Assembly (NCBI RefSeq): GCF_041075285.1
Contig: NZ_CP163512.1
Location: 3,658,001 to 3,722,000, forward strand
DNA: 64,000 bases
Direction: 5' to 3'
From: Providencia rettgeri
GTDB taxonomy: Bacteria > Pseudomonadota > Gammaproteobacteria > Enterobacterales > Enterobacteriaceae
The notes beneath the pieces were generated by a model. It had not been told where the DNA came from and did not search any database. It saw only the letters and a list, made by a program, of their open reading frames with translations. Positions 9,679 through 18,523 of this stretch are shown piece by piece. How positions within the stretch are numbered: the first letter of the stretch is position 1; every line of letters begins with the position of its first letter. Position numbers and translations under genes: made by a program.

Positions 9679-10767
9679 TTATTGCGTACAGGATGTTATT
9701 GCGGCAATGACCGTTTGAGAATCAATGTCTGAACGCATTTCTGAGTGCCCAATAGTGGTTGGTAAAATTAAGTGTAATTTCCCCCCCATCACTTTTTTAT
9801 CTCGCATCATATGGGGTAGATAGTCGTCAGGCTTCATTTGTGAAGGGCCAGTGACAGGGAGTGAGGCACGTTTTAACAATGCAATAACGCGCTGTGTTTG
9901 TTCCGGCGTGAATTGGCCAATCAGTTCAGCTGTTTTAGCCGCCATGACCATACCCGCAGCAACGGCTTCACCATGCAGCCAGACACCGTAACCCATGTGC
10001 GCTTCAATCGCATGACCAAATGTGTGACCGAGGTTAAGTAATGCACGTAGACCACTTGTTTCTTTTTCATCGGCGGCAACGACTTGTGCTTTGAGCTCAC
10101 AGCAACGGCGGATACAGTAAGCCATCGCTTGATTGTCGAGAGCAACCAGTGCATCAATGTTGTTTTCCAGCCAAGTGAAAAACGCACTATCAAGGATAAT
10201 GCCATATTTAATGACTTCAGCGAGACCAGAAGCCAGTTCCCTAGGTGGAAGGGTTTTTAAACAATCGAGGTCGATGACAACAGAAGCGGGCTGGTAAAAT
10301 GCCCCAATCATATTCTTCCCTAATGGATGATTGACTGCGGTTTTACCGCCGACAGAAGAATCCACTTGGGATAATAATGTGGTTGGAACTTGGATAAAAC
10401 GAACGCCGCGTTGATAACTGGCCGCAGCAAAGCCAGTTAAGTCTCCGATAACTCCCCCACCAAGAGCGATGAGGGTGGTATCGCGGTTATGATGTTTTTC
10501 AAGTAAAGCAGTAAATACATCATTCATAATAAATAATGATTTATACTGTTCACCATCAGGCAAGGTGATGGAATCCACTTTGACGCCAGAAGCCTCAAGG
10601 GCGCGTTTTATCTTTTCAAGATAAATAGGTGCGAGTGTTTCATTTGTCACTATCATTGCTCGTTGACCCGCAGCTAATGGCCAAAATGCCCCTGTTTGGT
10701 TATATAACCCAGGTGCAATATTGATTGGATAACTACGTTCATCCAGAGTAACAGTGACCTTTTCCAT
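9679..10767 (-). CDS. aroB: 3-dehydroquinate synthase
   Basis: The second shikimate pathway step: converts DAHP to 3-dehydroquinate using NAD and a divalent metal. The 362-residue product has the NAD-binding [13 protein letters not shown], the motif [19 protein letters not shown] and the metal-binding [12 protein letters not shown] and [11 protein letters not shown]. It follows aroK by 47 bases on the same strand and is cotranscribed with it in relatives. Confidence 0.97.
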   Translation of the reverse strand: MEKVTVTLDERSYPINIAPGLYNQTGAFWPLAAGQRAMIVTNETLAPIYLEKIKRALEASGVKVDSITLPDGEQYKSLFIMNDVFTALLEKHHNRDTTLIALGGGVIGDLTGFAAASYQRGVRFIQVPTTLLSQVDSSVGGKTAVNHPLGKNMIGAFYQPASVVIDLDCLKTLPPRELASGLAEVIKYGIILDSAFFTWLENNIDALVALDNQAMAYCIRRCCELKAQVVAADEKETSGLRALLNLGHTFGHAIEAHMGYGVWLHGEAVAAGMVMAAKTAELIGQFTPEQTQRVIALLKRASLPVTGPSQMKPDDYLPHMMRDKKVMGGKLHLILPTTIGHSEMRSDIDSQTVIAAITSCTQ

Positions 10768-10814
10768 CTTGTTCTACCTTGAGTTTATTACTAACAAAAT
10801 AACATGATGATAAA

Positions 10815-11336
10815 TTAGTTTTTTTCTAGCATTTCGATGATTTGGCTAGCAACGACTTTAGCGCTTTGCTCATCGGTATGAATGGTAATATCTGCAATTT
10901 CTTCATACATAGGATTGCGTTCGTCCGCCAACTTCTCGAGTACTTCACGTGCAGGTTCATCAACCTGTAGCAGTGGTCGTTTTTTGTCTCGTTGTGTACG
11001 AGAAAGCTGTTTCTCAATTGTGGTTTCGAGATACACAACGACACCGCGTGCTGATAAGCGGTTACGGGTTTCTTTGGATTTAACAGAACCGCCACCGGTC
11101 GCTAATACAATGCCTTGTTTCTCAGTGAGTTCATTGATGATTTTTTCTTCGCGATCACGGAAGCCTTCCTCACCTTCAAGGTCGAATACCCAGCCGACAT
11201 CTGCGCCGGTGCGTTTTTCTATCTCGTGATCAGAGTCGAAAAACTCCATATTAAGCTGTTGTGCCAACTGACGACCAATGGTGCTTTTACCTGCACCCAT
11301 CGGTCCAACCAGAAAGATATTGCGTTTCTCTGCCAT
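10815..11336 (-). CDS. aroK: Shikimate kinase I
   Basis: Phosphorylates shikimate with ATP. The 173-residue product, the size of E. coli AroK, has a P-loop GPMGAGKST (residues about 11-19), the shikimate-binding [15 protein letters not shown] and FRDREEKII, and the GGGSV loop. It is the first gene of the aroK-aroB-damX-dam-rpe-gph-trpS run. Confidence 0.97.
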   Translation of the reverse strand: MAEKRNIFLVGPMGAGKSTIGRQLAQQLNMEFFDSDHEIEKRTGADVGWVFDLEGEEGFRDREEKIINELTEKQGIVLATGGGSVKSKETRNRLSARGVVVYLETTIEKQLSRTQRDKKRPLLQVDEPAREVLEKLADERNPMYEEIADITIHTDEQSAKVVASQIIEMLEKN

Positions 11337-11840
11337 GTTTTTTGGTATTACTACGATTATTCGTTAATGAACCCGCCCCGCCAATATAATTAGCAGCGGG
11401 ACCTAAACTGAAACCTCATTAGTGATGATGTGAGATCAGATAAGAAAATTATCTCAACACATCAACTAGGAATGCAACTATATAAGTGTGGCACTTAGTG
11501 AACAAAGTGCCACACTTCAAATTACAGGTTTCGATATTTGAGCTGTCGTTATTGCCTAATGCATTGTTTAGCATGATTTTTAACAGAGTTAGAATACCGC
11601 TAGAAGCATATAATTTCTGTTAAATATAGAGCAAAATTATTGTGGCTGTTTTATAAGCGACTGACAGCTTGTTCTTTAATCTAAGGATAGTTAGAACATT
11701 CAATGGATAACCTTGTATGCTAAAACGACGCCAGCGTCAAATTTATCCGGTAGGTTTATGGTATAAAAAAAATTTTTTTTCGTGCTCTTTGGCTTATAGT
11801 TTATTCAACTACTTGAAGTATAGGTATTATTTTATTCACA
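11337..11840. other. Intergenic stretch upstream of aroK, no gene seen
   Basis: About 500 AT-rich bases between hofQ and aroK. It should carry the aroK promoter(s). I see no open frame, RNA gene or convincing terminator hairpin here. Confidence 0.5.
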
Positions 11841-12905
11841 TTAAATATCGATAAGTTTTGGGGTAATAAAAACCACTAAAACCCGCCGATCGATATGTTC
11901 CGCTCTATTTGTAAACAATCTGCCTAAAAAGGGAACCTGTGAAAGTAAAGGGAGACCGGTTTGTGTTTTTTCCTGTTTTTGCTGGAAAATTCCACCGAGT
12001 ATCAGGGTTTCATTATTTTTAATGGTGACTGAGGTGGTCATTTCCTGTTTGTTGATTGCTAAATGATGGTTTTGACCGCTGGTGAGCGCGGTATCTGGTG
12101 AGTTATGGCTAATTTTTAGATTCAATGCGACTTTTTCATCGCCGAAGATTGTTGGCGTTACATCCATACCCAAGACGGCATCCTTGAATTGCACATGGTT
12201 TTTTTTTTCGCTGCTGGTGACATAAGGAATTTCAGTACCTTGTTGGATACTGGCGGCTTGTTGATGTGAAGCCATTAACCGTGGGCTGGCAATAATGGAC
12301 AGTAAATTTTCTTTTTCTAATGCATTGAGTTTCATTTCTAGCAGGCCTTCACTCAGTTTGAGAACATTAAAGGAGAATTGCCCCGGTATAGAGTGGTAAC
12401 GATTATAGCGGTTAAGGCGGCTGTGGGTTGTGTTACCTGCAAGCATTCCCCATTCTAGCCCCAGTTCCTGTAGTGCTGTTTTACTACTACTAATAATGTG
12501 CGCTGTGATCTGAACCTGTTGTTGCGGCAAATCTTTCTGTTTTATCCATTCTTCAATGAGCGCTAAGCGATCGGGACTCTCTTTGATGATCACGCTATTT
12601 GTTGTGGGATCATGGTGAATGGTTGCTGTTTTTGATAATAAAACCATTTCTGGTTGTGTCAATAAACGTTGAACTTCCTGCGCTTTTATTGAGACTAATT
12701 TGAAAATTTTTTCATGCCAAATGACGTTATCGTTCTTAGATGATGGGGTGGGATGTGTTACCGATGGCTGTACATTTTCCTCTATGGGGAGGAGTGGCAC
12801 AAAAGGGTCGCGAATTGGCTCTGCAAAAACAGGGCTAAAGGTTAAGGATAAAATGATGGCGATTAGTCTGATGAAAAAGAATGGGTTATTCATGGCTATT
12901 TTCAT
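11841..12905 (-). CDS. hofQ: HofQ-type secretin with a HofP-like N-terminus (DNA uptake / pilus-like)
   Basis: An outer-membrane secretin of the type IV pilus-like apparatus that in relatives allows use of external DNA as a nutrient. The 354-residue protein has a signal peptide (about residues 1-28) and then PIRDPFVPLLP, the RDPF motif normally found in PilP/HofP. An N1-like region (about 65-130) and the secretin core (about 150-350, including ASPRLMASH and PLLSQVPFLGRLF) follow. It is about 60 residues shorter than E. coli HofQ and lacks the N0 domain, while no separate hofP is present. This suggests a fusion or deletion between hofP and hofQ. A start at 12893 is an alternative. Confidence 0.85.
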   Translation of the reverse strand: MKIAMNNPFFFIRLIAIILSLTFSPVFAEPIRDPFVPLLPIEENVQPSVTHPTPSSKNDNVIWHEKIFKLVSIKAQEVQRLLTQPEMVLLSKTATIHHDPTTNSVIIKESPDRLALIEEWIKQKDLPQQQVQITAHIISSSKTALQELGLEWGMLAGNTTHSRLNRYNRYHSIPGQFSFNVLKLSEGLLEMKLNALEKENLLSIIASPRLMASHQQAASIQQGTEIPYVTSSEKKNHVQFKDAVLGMDVTPTIFGDEKVALNLKISHNSPDTALTSGQNHHLAINKQEMTTSVTIKNNETLILGGIFQQKQEKTQTGLPLLSQVPFLGRLFTNRAEHIDRRVLVVFITPKLIDI

Positions 12906-13437
12906 CCTTGATAGCGGTTGAATTAATGGTTGATGACAGTGTTATTGAGGCAATTAATGCATTTTTTCGCTGGGTTAGTGTGATTTCCGAGCAATACCAT
13001 ATATTGAGTAATGGAGTGGCGATCAGTTTTTGAAGAAAGTGATAAATATCGGCGAAACTCCCCTGAACTTCCATAAAAACCCCTTCGTTCTGGTTTATAG
13101 GCTGAAGCTTATTGAGCGTAACGGCAGACTGGCTGAGCAGTGCATTGAAATGTGAAAATAATGCGAGAGGGCGCTTATCCAGTACGGTGTATTGTTTAAG
13201 GTTTTCAATTTGTTGTGCTAACTGCTTTAATGAAGGAAGTTGCCGAATACGTTGCTCTTCTTTTTGAATGTTATCAAATAGATTGTTTTTTTTGTTTTCT
13301 AATTCAATAAGTTGTAATGATGAGCTTTTCCAATAGGTAAAATATCCCACAAAAAGAAGTAGCCCAATGAGCACAACAAAGGGTAAGGCTTGTTGCCAAA
13401 AAGGGCGATACCAAAACTGATGAAATGTCTTATTCAT
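12886..13437 (-). CDS. hofO: HofO-like pilus-assembly protein (PilO type)
   Basis: A 183-residue bitopic inner-membrane protein with one hydrophobic segment (about residues 17-35), a short coiled coil (about 40-75) and a periplasmic ferredoxin-like domain. It corresponds to PilO, which with PilN forms the inner-membrane alignment complex. It overlaps hofN by 8 bases and hofQ by 20 bases. Identification is by position between hofN and hofQ, and by architecture more than by sequence motifs. Confidence 0.8.
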   Translation of the reverse strand: MNKTFHQFWYRPFWQQALPFVVLIGLLLFVGYFTYWKSSSLQLIELENKKNNLFDNIQKEEQRIRQLPSLKQLAQQIENLKQYTVLDKRPLALFSHFNALLSQSAVTLNKLQPINQNEGVFMEVQGSFADIYHFLQKLIATPLLNIWYCSEITLTQRKNALIASITLSSTINSTAIKDENSHE

Positions 13438-13984
13438 CTACCTCTCCTTGGTGTTTGGCTGTTATATGTAGCCGATTTAGTTGTTGATTTCGACTGAGTT
13501 GTTTTAATTGGATCCCACTTATACTTTTCAGATTTTCCAGTTGCTGGCTAAAAATCGCTATATTTTGAAAGTCATAGCTGTTTGTTTTGATATCGAGTTG
13601 ATTATTAATGAGTTGAAAAGAGGTAAGCCAGCTTTTTGATGGTGTAATGGTGGGCAAGCTATGCAGTAAAGCTAAGAGTGCATGGTTGTTTTGCTGGATA
13701 GTTTTCCGGTTATGTTGTTTTTCAATCAATAGGTTTAATTGTGCTTGTTGATTGACCATTTGCTGGCTTATTTGTTGGATTTGTTGGTGTTTTTTTTGTG
13801 CGTTATGCAGGATCACTTGTTTACTTTCAATTCCATTTTGTTGAAATAAATATAAAAAATAGCAAGTTGTCAGTGTGGAACAGCACAATGCGCAAGTGAA
13901 AAGGAGAAACTCACGTTTTTTTTTCACTATTTTTTGTTGTCGCCAAGGCAAAAAATTAACTTGGTATAGCAGGGGATTTTTCAT
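13430..13984 (-). CDS. hofN: HofN-like pilus-assembly protein (PilN type)
   Basis: A 184-residue protein starting with the PilN-type cytoplasmic motif LLYQVNFLPWR, which in type IV pili docks onto PilM. A membrane segment follows (about residues 27-47), then a coiled coil rich in Gln and a small periplasmic domain. It lies 3 bases after hofM and overlaps hofO. Confidence 0.85.
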   Translation of the reverse strand: MKNPLLYQVNFLPWRQQKIVKKKREFLLFTCALCCSTLTTCYFLYLFQQNGIESKQVILHNAQKKHQQIQQISQQMVNQQAQLNLLIEKQHNRKTIQQNNHALLALLHSLPTITPSKSWLTSFQLINNQLDIKTNSYDFQNIAIFSQQLENLKSISGIQLKQLSRNQQLNRLHITAKHQGEVDE

Positions 13985-13987
13985 CTC

Positions 13988-14851
13988 TTAAATATCTCCA
14001 TGACGCAGTGCGAGGCCAGCAGCAATCACAAAATCCCCTAATTGGCGGGGGAGTTTTAGGTTATGGTATTGAAAAGCTTGGCGTAGCTCCCAGCGGTGCG
14101 AATGCCCCTTGGTATAGTGATCTGCTTGGTCGGAGGGAAGTGCAATATCGAGATGATCGGTAATTAAATAAATGGGCAGGGTTGCATTGTGATCTTCTGC
14201 GTTTAGATGGGGCAAAAGTTGTGAAAGCGTGGTGATTTCATTATCTTGAACATGATTATAATTTGCAGGTAGGCTAATTGGCCCTGACCATAACCATTCA
14301 CCTTGTCTATAATGAACTAGCCAGCATTCGTCAGGTAATCCACAATGGCGAGCGACATAGCGCAATGCGACAGGGGCGACATCAATCGCCAGTAAATTAA
14401 ACCCGCTTTGTGTTAACAGGTTTTGCCAAAAGGCAATGTCGGTTTTCCGTGCCCCATTAAGGTAAACTTGCTGGTTGATCACGCGATAGTCAATGGCGAG
14501 CTCGTGGACATTCATTGGAAAGCATTTTTCAGCTTGAGAGTGCAGATACCAGTCCAGCTCCGGTTGTTGCAAGTGGTGTTGGGTTGGTAATGAAAACTGT
14601 TGCTTTAACGTGCGAACAGCAGGTAAGGCGATAGAAACGGCGCAGTTTTTCGGTAATTTCTGACGCCACTGTAGTAAAACTTTCAGTAGAATTTGGTGTT
14701 GTTCTGGATCTGAATTATCGGTTATTTCGAAAGGAAGTTGTTGTTGCCAACATTCGCATAAAGACCAGTATTTTCGACGACGTTTTGTGGCAACTAACTG
14801 AATTTTATTTTGATAAATATCTATTCCAATGTTCCATTTTGATGTGTACAT
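13988..14851 (-). CDS. hofM: HofM-like pilus-assembly ATPase-fold protein (PilM type)
   Basis: A cytoplasmic actin-like PilM family protein, first gene of the hof operon. Start chosen at MYTSKWN because it follows AAGGAAA with 8-base spacing; 287 residues result, a little longer than the E. coli protein. Sequences such as IGIDIYQNKIQLVA at the N-terminus and FVIAAGLALRHG at the C-terminus fit the fold. It is divergent from mrcA with about 115 bases between them, as in E. coli. Confidence 0.85.
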   Translation of the reverse strand: MYTSKWNIGIDIYQNKIQLVATKRRRKYWSLCECWQQQLPFEITDNSDPEQHQILLKVLLQWRQKLPKNCAVSIALPAVRTLKQQFSLPTQHHLQQPELDWYLHSQAEKCFPMNVHELAIDYRVINQQVYLNGARKTDIAFWQNLLTQSGFNLLAIDVAPVALRYVARHCGLPDECWLVHYRQGEWLWSGPISLPANYNHVQDNEITTLSQLLPHLNAEDHNATLPIYLITDHLDIALPSDQADHYTKGHSHRWELRQAFQYHNLKLPRQLGDFVIAAGLALRHGDI

Positions 14852-14967
14852 AGCTAATTTCCTTATCATTAACAAATAAATTACGTTTTCTATTGTGCTG
14901 TATAAGCTTTATACTATGCGTTAGTGATATCTAAACCCTCTTGTTAGCCGAGCATGGGAATTTTCCG

Positions 14968-17484
14968 GTGAAGTTCGTAAAATATTTTTTTATTCTTATT
15001 TTCTGTTGCATTTTTTTGGGAACCGCCTCGATTTATGGCATGTATAAATATGTCGAAGGTGAGTTACCTGATGTTGCAACCATGAAAGACATTCGTCTGC
15101 AAATTCCAATGCAGGTATATAGCGCAGATAATGAGTTAATCGCCCAATATGGCGAAAAACGTCGTATTCCACTTCCACTGACTGAGATCCCCCCTTTGCT
15201 GGTGAAAGCGTTTATTGCGACAGAAGATAGCCGTTTTTATGATCACCATGGTATTGACCCAATTGGTATTTTCCGTGCGGTATCCGTAATGGCGTCATCT
15301 GGCCATGCGTCACAAGGAGCGAGTACCATTACTCAGCAGCTGGCGAGAAACTTTTATTTAAGCCCAGAAAAAACCTTAATGCGCAAAGCGAAAGAGGCAT
15401 TCTTAGCTATTCGCATCGAACAGCTTTTTTCGAAAGATGAGATTATGGAGTTGTACCTAAATAAAATTTATTTGGGTAACCGTGCTTATGGTGTTGGGGC
15501 GGCGGCTTATGTCTATTTCGGGAAAACCGTTAATGAACTCACGCTAAGTGAAATGGCGATGATTGCTGGGTTACCAAAAGCGCCGTCAACATTCAACCCA
15601 TTGTATTCTTATGATCGTGCGGTCAATCGTCGGAATGTTGTGCTTTCTCGTATGTTGGAAGAAAAGTACATTACGAAAGACCAGTATGACCAAGCGAGAA
15701 ATGAAAAAATTGTCGCGTCCTATCATGCACCGAAGATTGATTTCTCAGCGCCTTATTTAGCCGAAATGGCACGCCAAACGCTGTATGATAAATACGGTGA
15801 AGATGCATATACCGACGGTTACAAAGTTTACACGACGGTGATCCGCAAAGATCAGGAAGCCGCAACCGAGGCTGTGCGTAATAATCTGATCGACTATGAT
15901 ACTCGCCATGGTTATCGTGGCCCAGCAGAAGTGCTGTGGAAGTCAGGCGAAACGGCTTGGACATCTGAAAAAATTATTGAAAAGTTGAAGAAATCCCCTG
16001 TTTATGGGCCCCTTATGCCTGCTGTCGTATTATCAGCAACAGGTTCTGAGGCGAGCGTTATGCTAGCGGATGGTTCAAAAATTGATATTACGATGGCTGG
16101 CGTGCGCTGGGCGCGTAAATTTATTTCGGATACCCAACAAGGTGCATCACCAAGGGCCGTGAATGCGGTTGTTCAAGCGGGTGAGCAAATTTGGGTTCGT
16201 AAAGTTAAAGACAATTGGTGGTTGGCGCAAGTTCCTGATGTCAATGCAGCTTTTGTTGCACTTAATCCTAATGACGGTGCGATTATCGCATTAGTGGGCG
16301 GTTTTGATTTTAATATGAGTGAGTTTAACCGCGTAACGCAATCATTGCGCCAAGTGGGGTCGAATATTAAGCCGTTCTTGTATACCGCAGCGATGGATAA
16401 AGGCCTGACATTGTCTTCTTTGCTGAATGATGTACCAATTAGTCGTTGGGATGCCGGTGCAGGTTCTGACTGGCGTCCGAAAAACTCACCACCACGCTAT
16501 GATGGGCCAATTCGTTTACGTCAAGGGTTAGGGCAGTCGAAAAACGTGGTGATGGTGCGCGCAATGCGAGCTATGGGGGTTGATTATGCAGCAGATTACC
16601 TGATGCGTTTTGGCTTTCCTCGTGAAAATATTAACCGTACAGAGGCGTTAGCGTTAGGTGCGCCGTCATTTACACCAATGCAAATGGTGCGTGGCTATGC
16701 GGTTATGGTCAATGGTGGTTACCTCATTGACCCATACTATATTTTGAAGATCGAAAATCACAATGATGAAGTGATATTTGAAGCCAATCCTAAATTAGCG
16801 TGCCCTGATTGCACTCATATTCCTGTTGTTTATGGTGATACCGAGCGCACCATTGAAATGAAAGGGATTGATGATGAATCAACAGAAGAAGTGACTCAAT
16901 CCGGTCGTAACGAAATGGCTCAAGAACCCACAATGGAAGTGGCAGTGTCCAGTGAGAAAAATGAGAGTCCGGGATCTCAATACGCTCCTCATGTTATTGG
17001 TACGCCACTCGCATTTTTAATTCGTGACGCGATGATGACCAATATTTATGGTGAGCCAGGCTGGTCTGCTACAGGTTGGCGTGCCGCAAGGGATTTAGGT
17101 GGCCGACGTGATATCGGTGGAAAAACAGGTACAACGAATAGCTCGAAAGACGCTTGGTTCTCTGGTTATGGTCCTGATGTTGTGGCGTCCGCTTGGATAG
17201 GCTTTGATGATAATAAACGCACACTTGGTCGTGGTGAAGCTGGTGCGAAGAGTGCCCAACCGATGTGGAATGATTTTATGAAATCAATTCTTGACGGTGT
17301 TCCTGTGAAGATGATGAAGCCACCAAAAGGGATTATCTCTGTGTCTATTGATAGTAGAACGGGCAAACTAGGGTCATCTCGCCGCGAGTATTTTATCGAA
17401 GGAACTGAACCTAAAGAATATTCGGTACAAGAAGTGGGAACAACCATTTCAACCGAAGGTGGCGCTAGCCAGGAATTATTCTAA
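14968..17484 (+). CDS. mrcA: Penicillin-binding protein 1A
   Basis: A bifunctional class A peptidoglycan synthase. The GTG at 14968 is chosen because the sequence from there (VKFVKYFF) matches the conserved N-terminus of PBP1a; this gives 838 residues. It has a short cytoplasmic tail, a membrane anchor (about 5-28), a glycosyltransferase domain (EDSRFYDHHG, GASTITQQLARN, LNKIYLGNRAYGV), an OB-like insertion and a transpeptidase domain with catalytic SNIKPF (the S..K motif), SKN in GQSKNVVM and KTGTT. It is complete and ends in ASQELF like the E. coli protein. Confidence 0.96.
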   Translation: MKFVKYFFILIFCCIFLGTASIYGMYKYVEGELPDVATMKDIRLQIPMQVYSADNELIAQYGEKRRIPLPLTEIPPLLVKAFIATEDSRFYDHHGIDPIGIFRAVSVMASSGHASQGASTITQQLARNFYLSPEKTLMRKAKEAFLAIRIEQLFSKDEIMELYLNKIYLGNRAYGVGAAAYVYFGKTVNELTLSEMAMIAGLPKAPSTFNPLYSYDRAVNRRNVVLSRMLEEKYITKDQYDQARNEKIVASYHAPKIDFSAPYLAEMARQTLYDKYGEDAYTDGYKVYTTVIRKDQEAATEAVRNNLIDYDTRHGYRGPAEVLWKSGETAWTSEKIIEKLKKSPVYGPLMPAVVLSATGSEASVMLADGSKIDITMAGVRWARKFISDTQQGASPRAVNAVVQAGEQIWVRKVKDNWWLAQVPDVNAAFVALNPNDGAIIALVGGFDFNMSEFNRVTQSLRQVGSNIKPFLYTAAMDKGLTLSSLLNDVPISRWDAGAGSDWRPKNSPPRYDGPIRLRQGLGQSKNVVMVRAMRAMGVDYAADYLMRFGFPRENINRTEALALGAPSFTPMQMVRGYAVMVNGGYLIDPYYILKIENHNDEVIFEANPKLACPDCTHIPVVYGDTERTIEMKGIDDESTEEVTQSGRNEMAQEPTMEVAVSSEKNESPGSQYAPHVIGTPLAFLIRDAMMTNIYGEPGWSATGWRAARDLGGRRDIGGKTGTTNSSKDAWFSGYGPDVVASAWIGFDDNKRTLGRGEAGAKSAQPMWNDFMKSILDGVPVKMMKPPKGIISVSIDSRTGKLGSSRREYFIEGTEPKEYSVQEVGTTISTEGGASQELF

Positions 17485-17511
17485 AAAGTCGGGTCTTAAC
17501 GTTATCTTGAT

Positions 17512-17547
17512 GAACACCCCACTGTTATCAAAACATGGGGTGTTTTT
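17512..17547 (+). terminator. Rho-independent terminator after mrcA
   Basis: AACACCCC pairs with GGGGTGTT around a loop of about 16 bases and is followed by seven T residues. It lies about 28 bases after the mrcA stop. Confidence 0.8.
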
Positions 17548-17647
17548 TTATGATAAAACACGCTAAATGAGTGTAAAATGGCATATTAAGGTAAGGATAG
17601 CCATAGAAAAAAAACGTGACTTATATAAAATACACAAATAAGTAGTG

Positions 17648-18199
17648 TCACTTACTACTTTTTAAGTAACGTTCTAAGTAGAAAAGTGCGCTAATATTTC
17701 GTGCTTCATTGAAGTCTGGGTGTTCTAGCAATTCCATCATGCGTGCAATCGGCCACTTAACTTGTTGCAGTGGTTCAGGCTCATCACCTTCAAGTTTTTC
17801 GCTATACAGGTTTTGCGCTAGTAATATGTTCATTTTGCTAGAAAAATAAGATGGTGACATAGTCAGCTTAGCGAGCTGAATAATGCTTTTTGCACCATAG
17901 CCTATTTCTTCTTTGAGCTCGCGCTGCGCGGCTTCTAGTGCAATTTCGCCTGGGTCGATAGCCCCTTTAGGGAAACCAAGTTCGTAGTTTTCAATCCCTA
18001 CGGCGTATTCGCGGATTAGAATTAGGTGGTCATCAATAATAGGAATAATGAGGACGGCTTCGCGTTTCGCAGGACGCATTCTTTCATAGACTCGTTTTTC
18101 ACCGTTGCTGAATTCGAGATCAACTGACTGGATACAGAATAATTTTGATTGAGCGACATCTTGAATATTCAAGATTTTAGGTTTTTTTAGCTCTGTCAT
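17648..18199 (-). CDS. nudE: ADP compounds hydrolase NudE (Nudix)
   Basis: A Nudix hydrolase of ADP-ribose, NADH and Ap-n-A compounds. Start chosen at MTELKKPK, preceded by TTGGAAA and matching the N-terminus of E. coli NudE; an upstream frame extends 17 residues. The 183-residue product has the Nudix box with Gly (GAIDPGE) and the catalytic RELKEEIGYG. The block VDLEFSNGEKRVYERMRP is highly conserved in NudE. Confidence 0.93.
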   Translation of the reverse strand: MTELKKPKILNIQDVAQSKLFCIQSVDLEFSNGEKRVYERMRPAKREAVLIIPIIDDHLILIREYAVGIENYELGFPKGAIDPGEIALEAAQRELKEEIGYGAKSIIQLAKLTMSPSYFSSKMNILLAQNLYSEKLEGDEPEPLQQVKWPIARMMELLEHPDFNEARNISALFYLERYLKSSK

Positions 18200-18523
18200 A
18201 ACGATTTCCAAACAAGATGGGAGAAACTTATTGCTAAAAGCATGTTTCATTTATTTATGTGGTATTTTTACTCGGCGTTGCCAGTATTTTGACATCATGA
18301 TGTCACTATGACCTATATCAAAAAAAAATGATAGAGATGATCGAGTAGATAAATGGCTGTTAGCCTATTCGTGCACGGGGATAGCACAGATAAATAAATA
18401 AAATATTTTTTTACAACATATTGTAAAATAAAATAAAAACCATAAATAGAATAGGAATCGGCTTATTTTGAGAAAGCAGAAGGGTTGCTATGCTTTTCTT
18501 ATTCATTTTCTGTTGGGGAAACA
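18200..18523. other. Divergent promoter region between nudE and igaA
   Basis: About 320 very AT-rich bases between divergent nudE and igaA, presumably holding both promoters. No gene or clear hairpin was seen. Confidence 0.45.

Noticed and set aside
14941..14967. Upstream TTG extension of mrcA
   Set aside because: The GTG at 14968 gives the conserved PBP1a N-terminus; the extra nine residues are not conserved.
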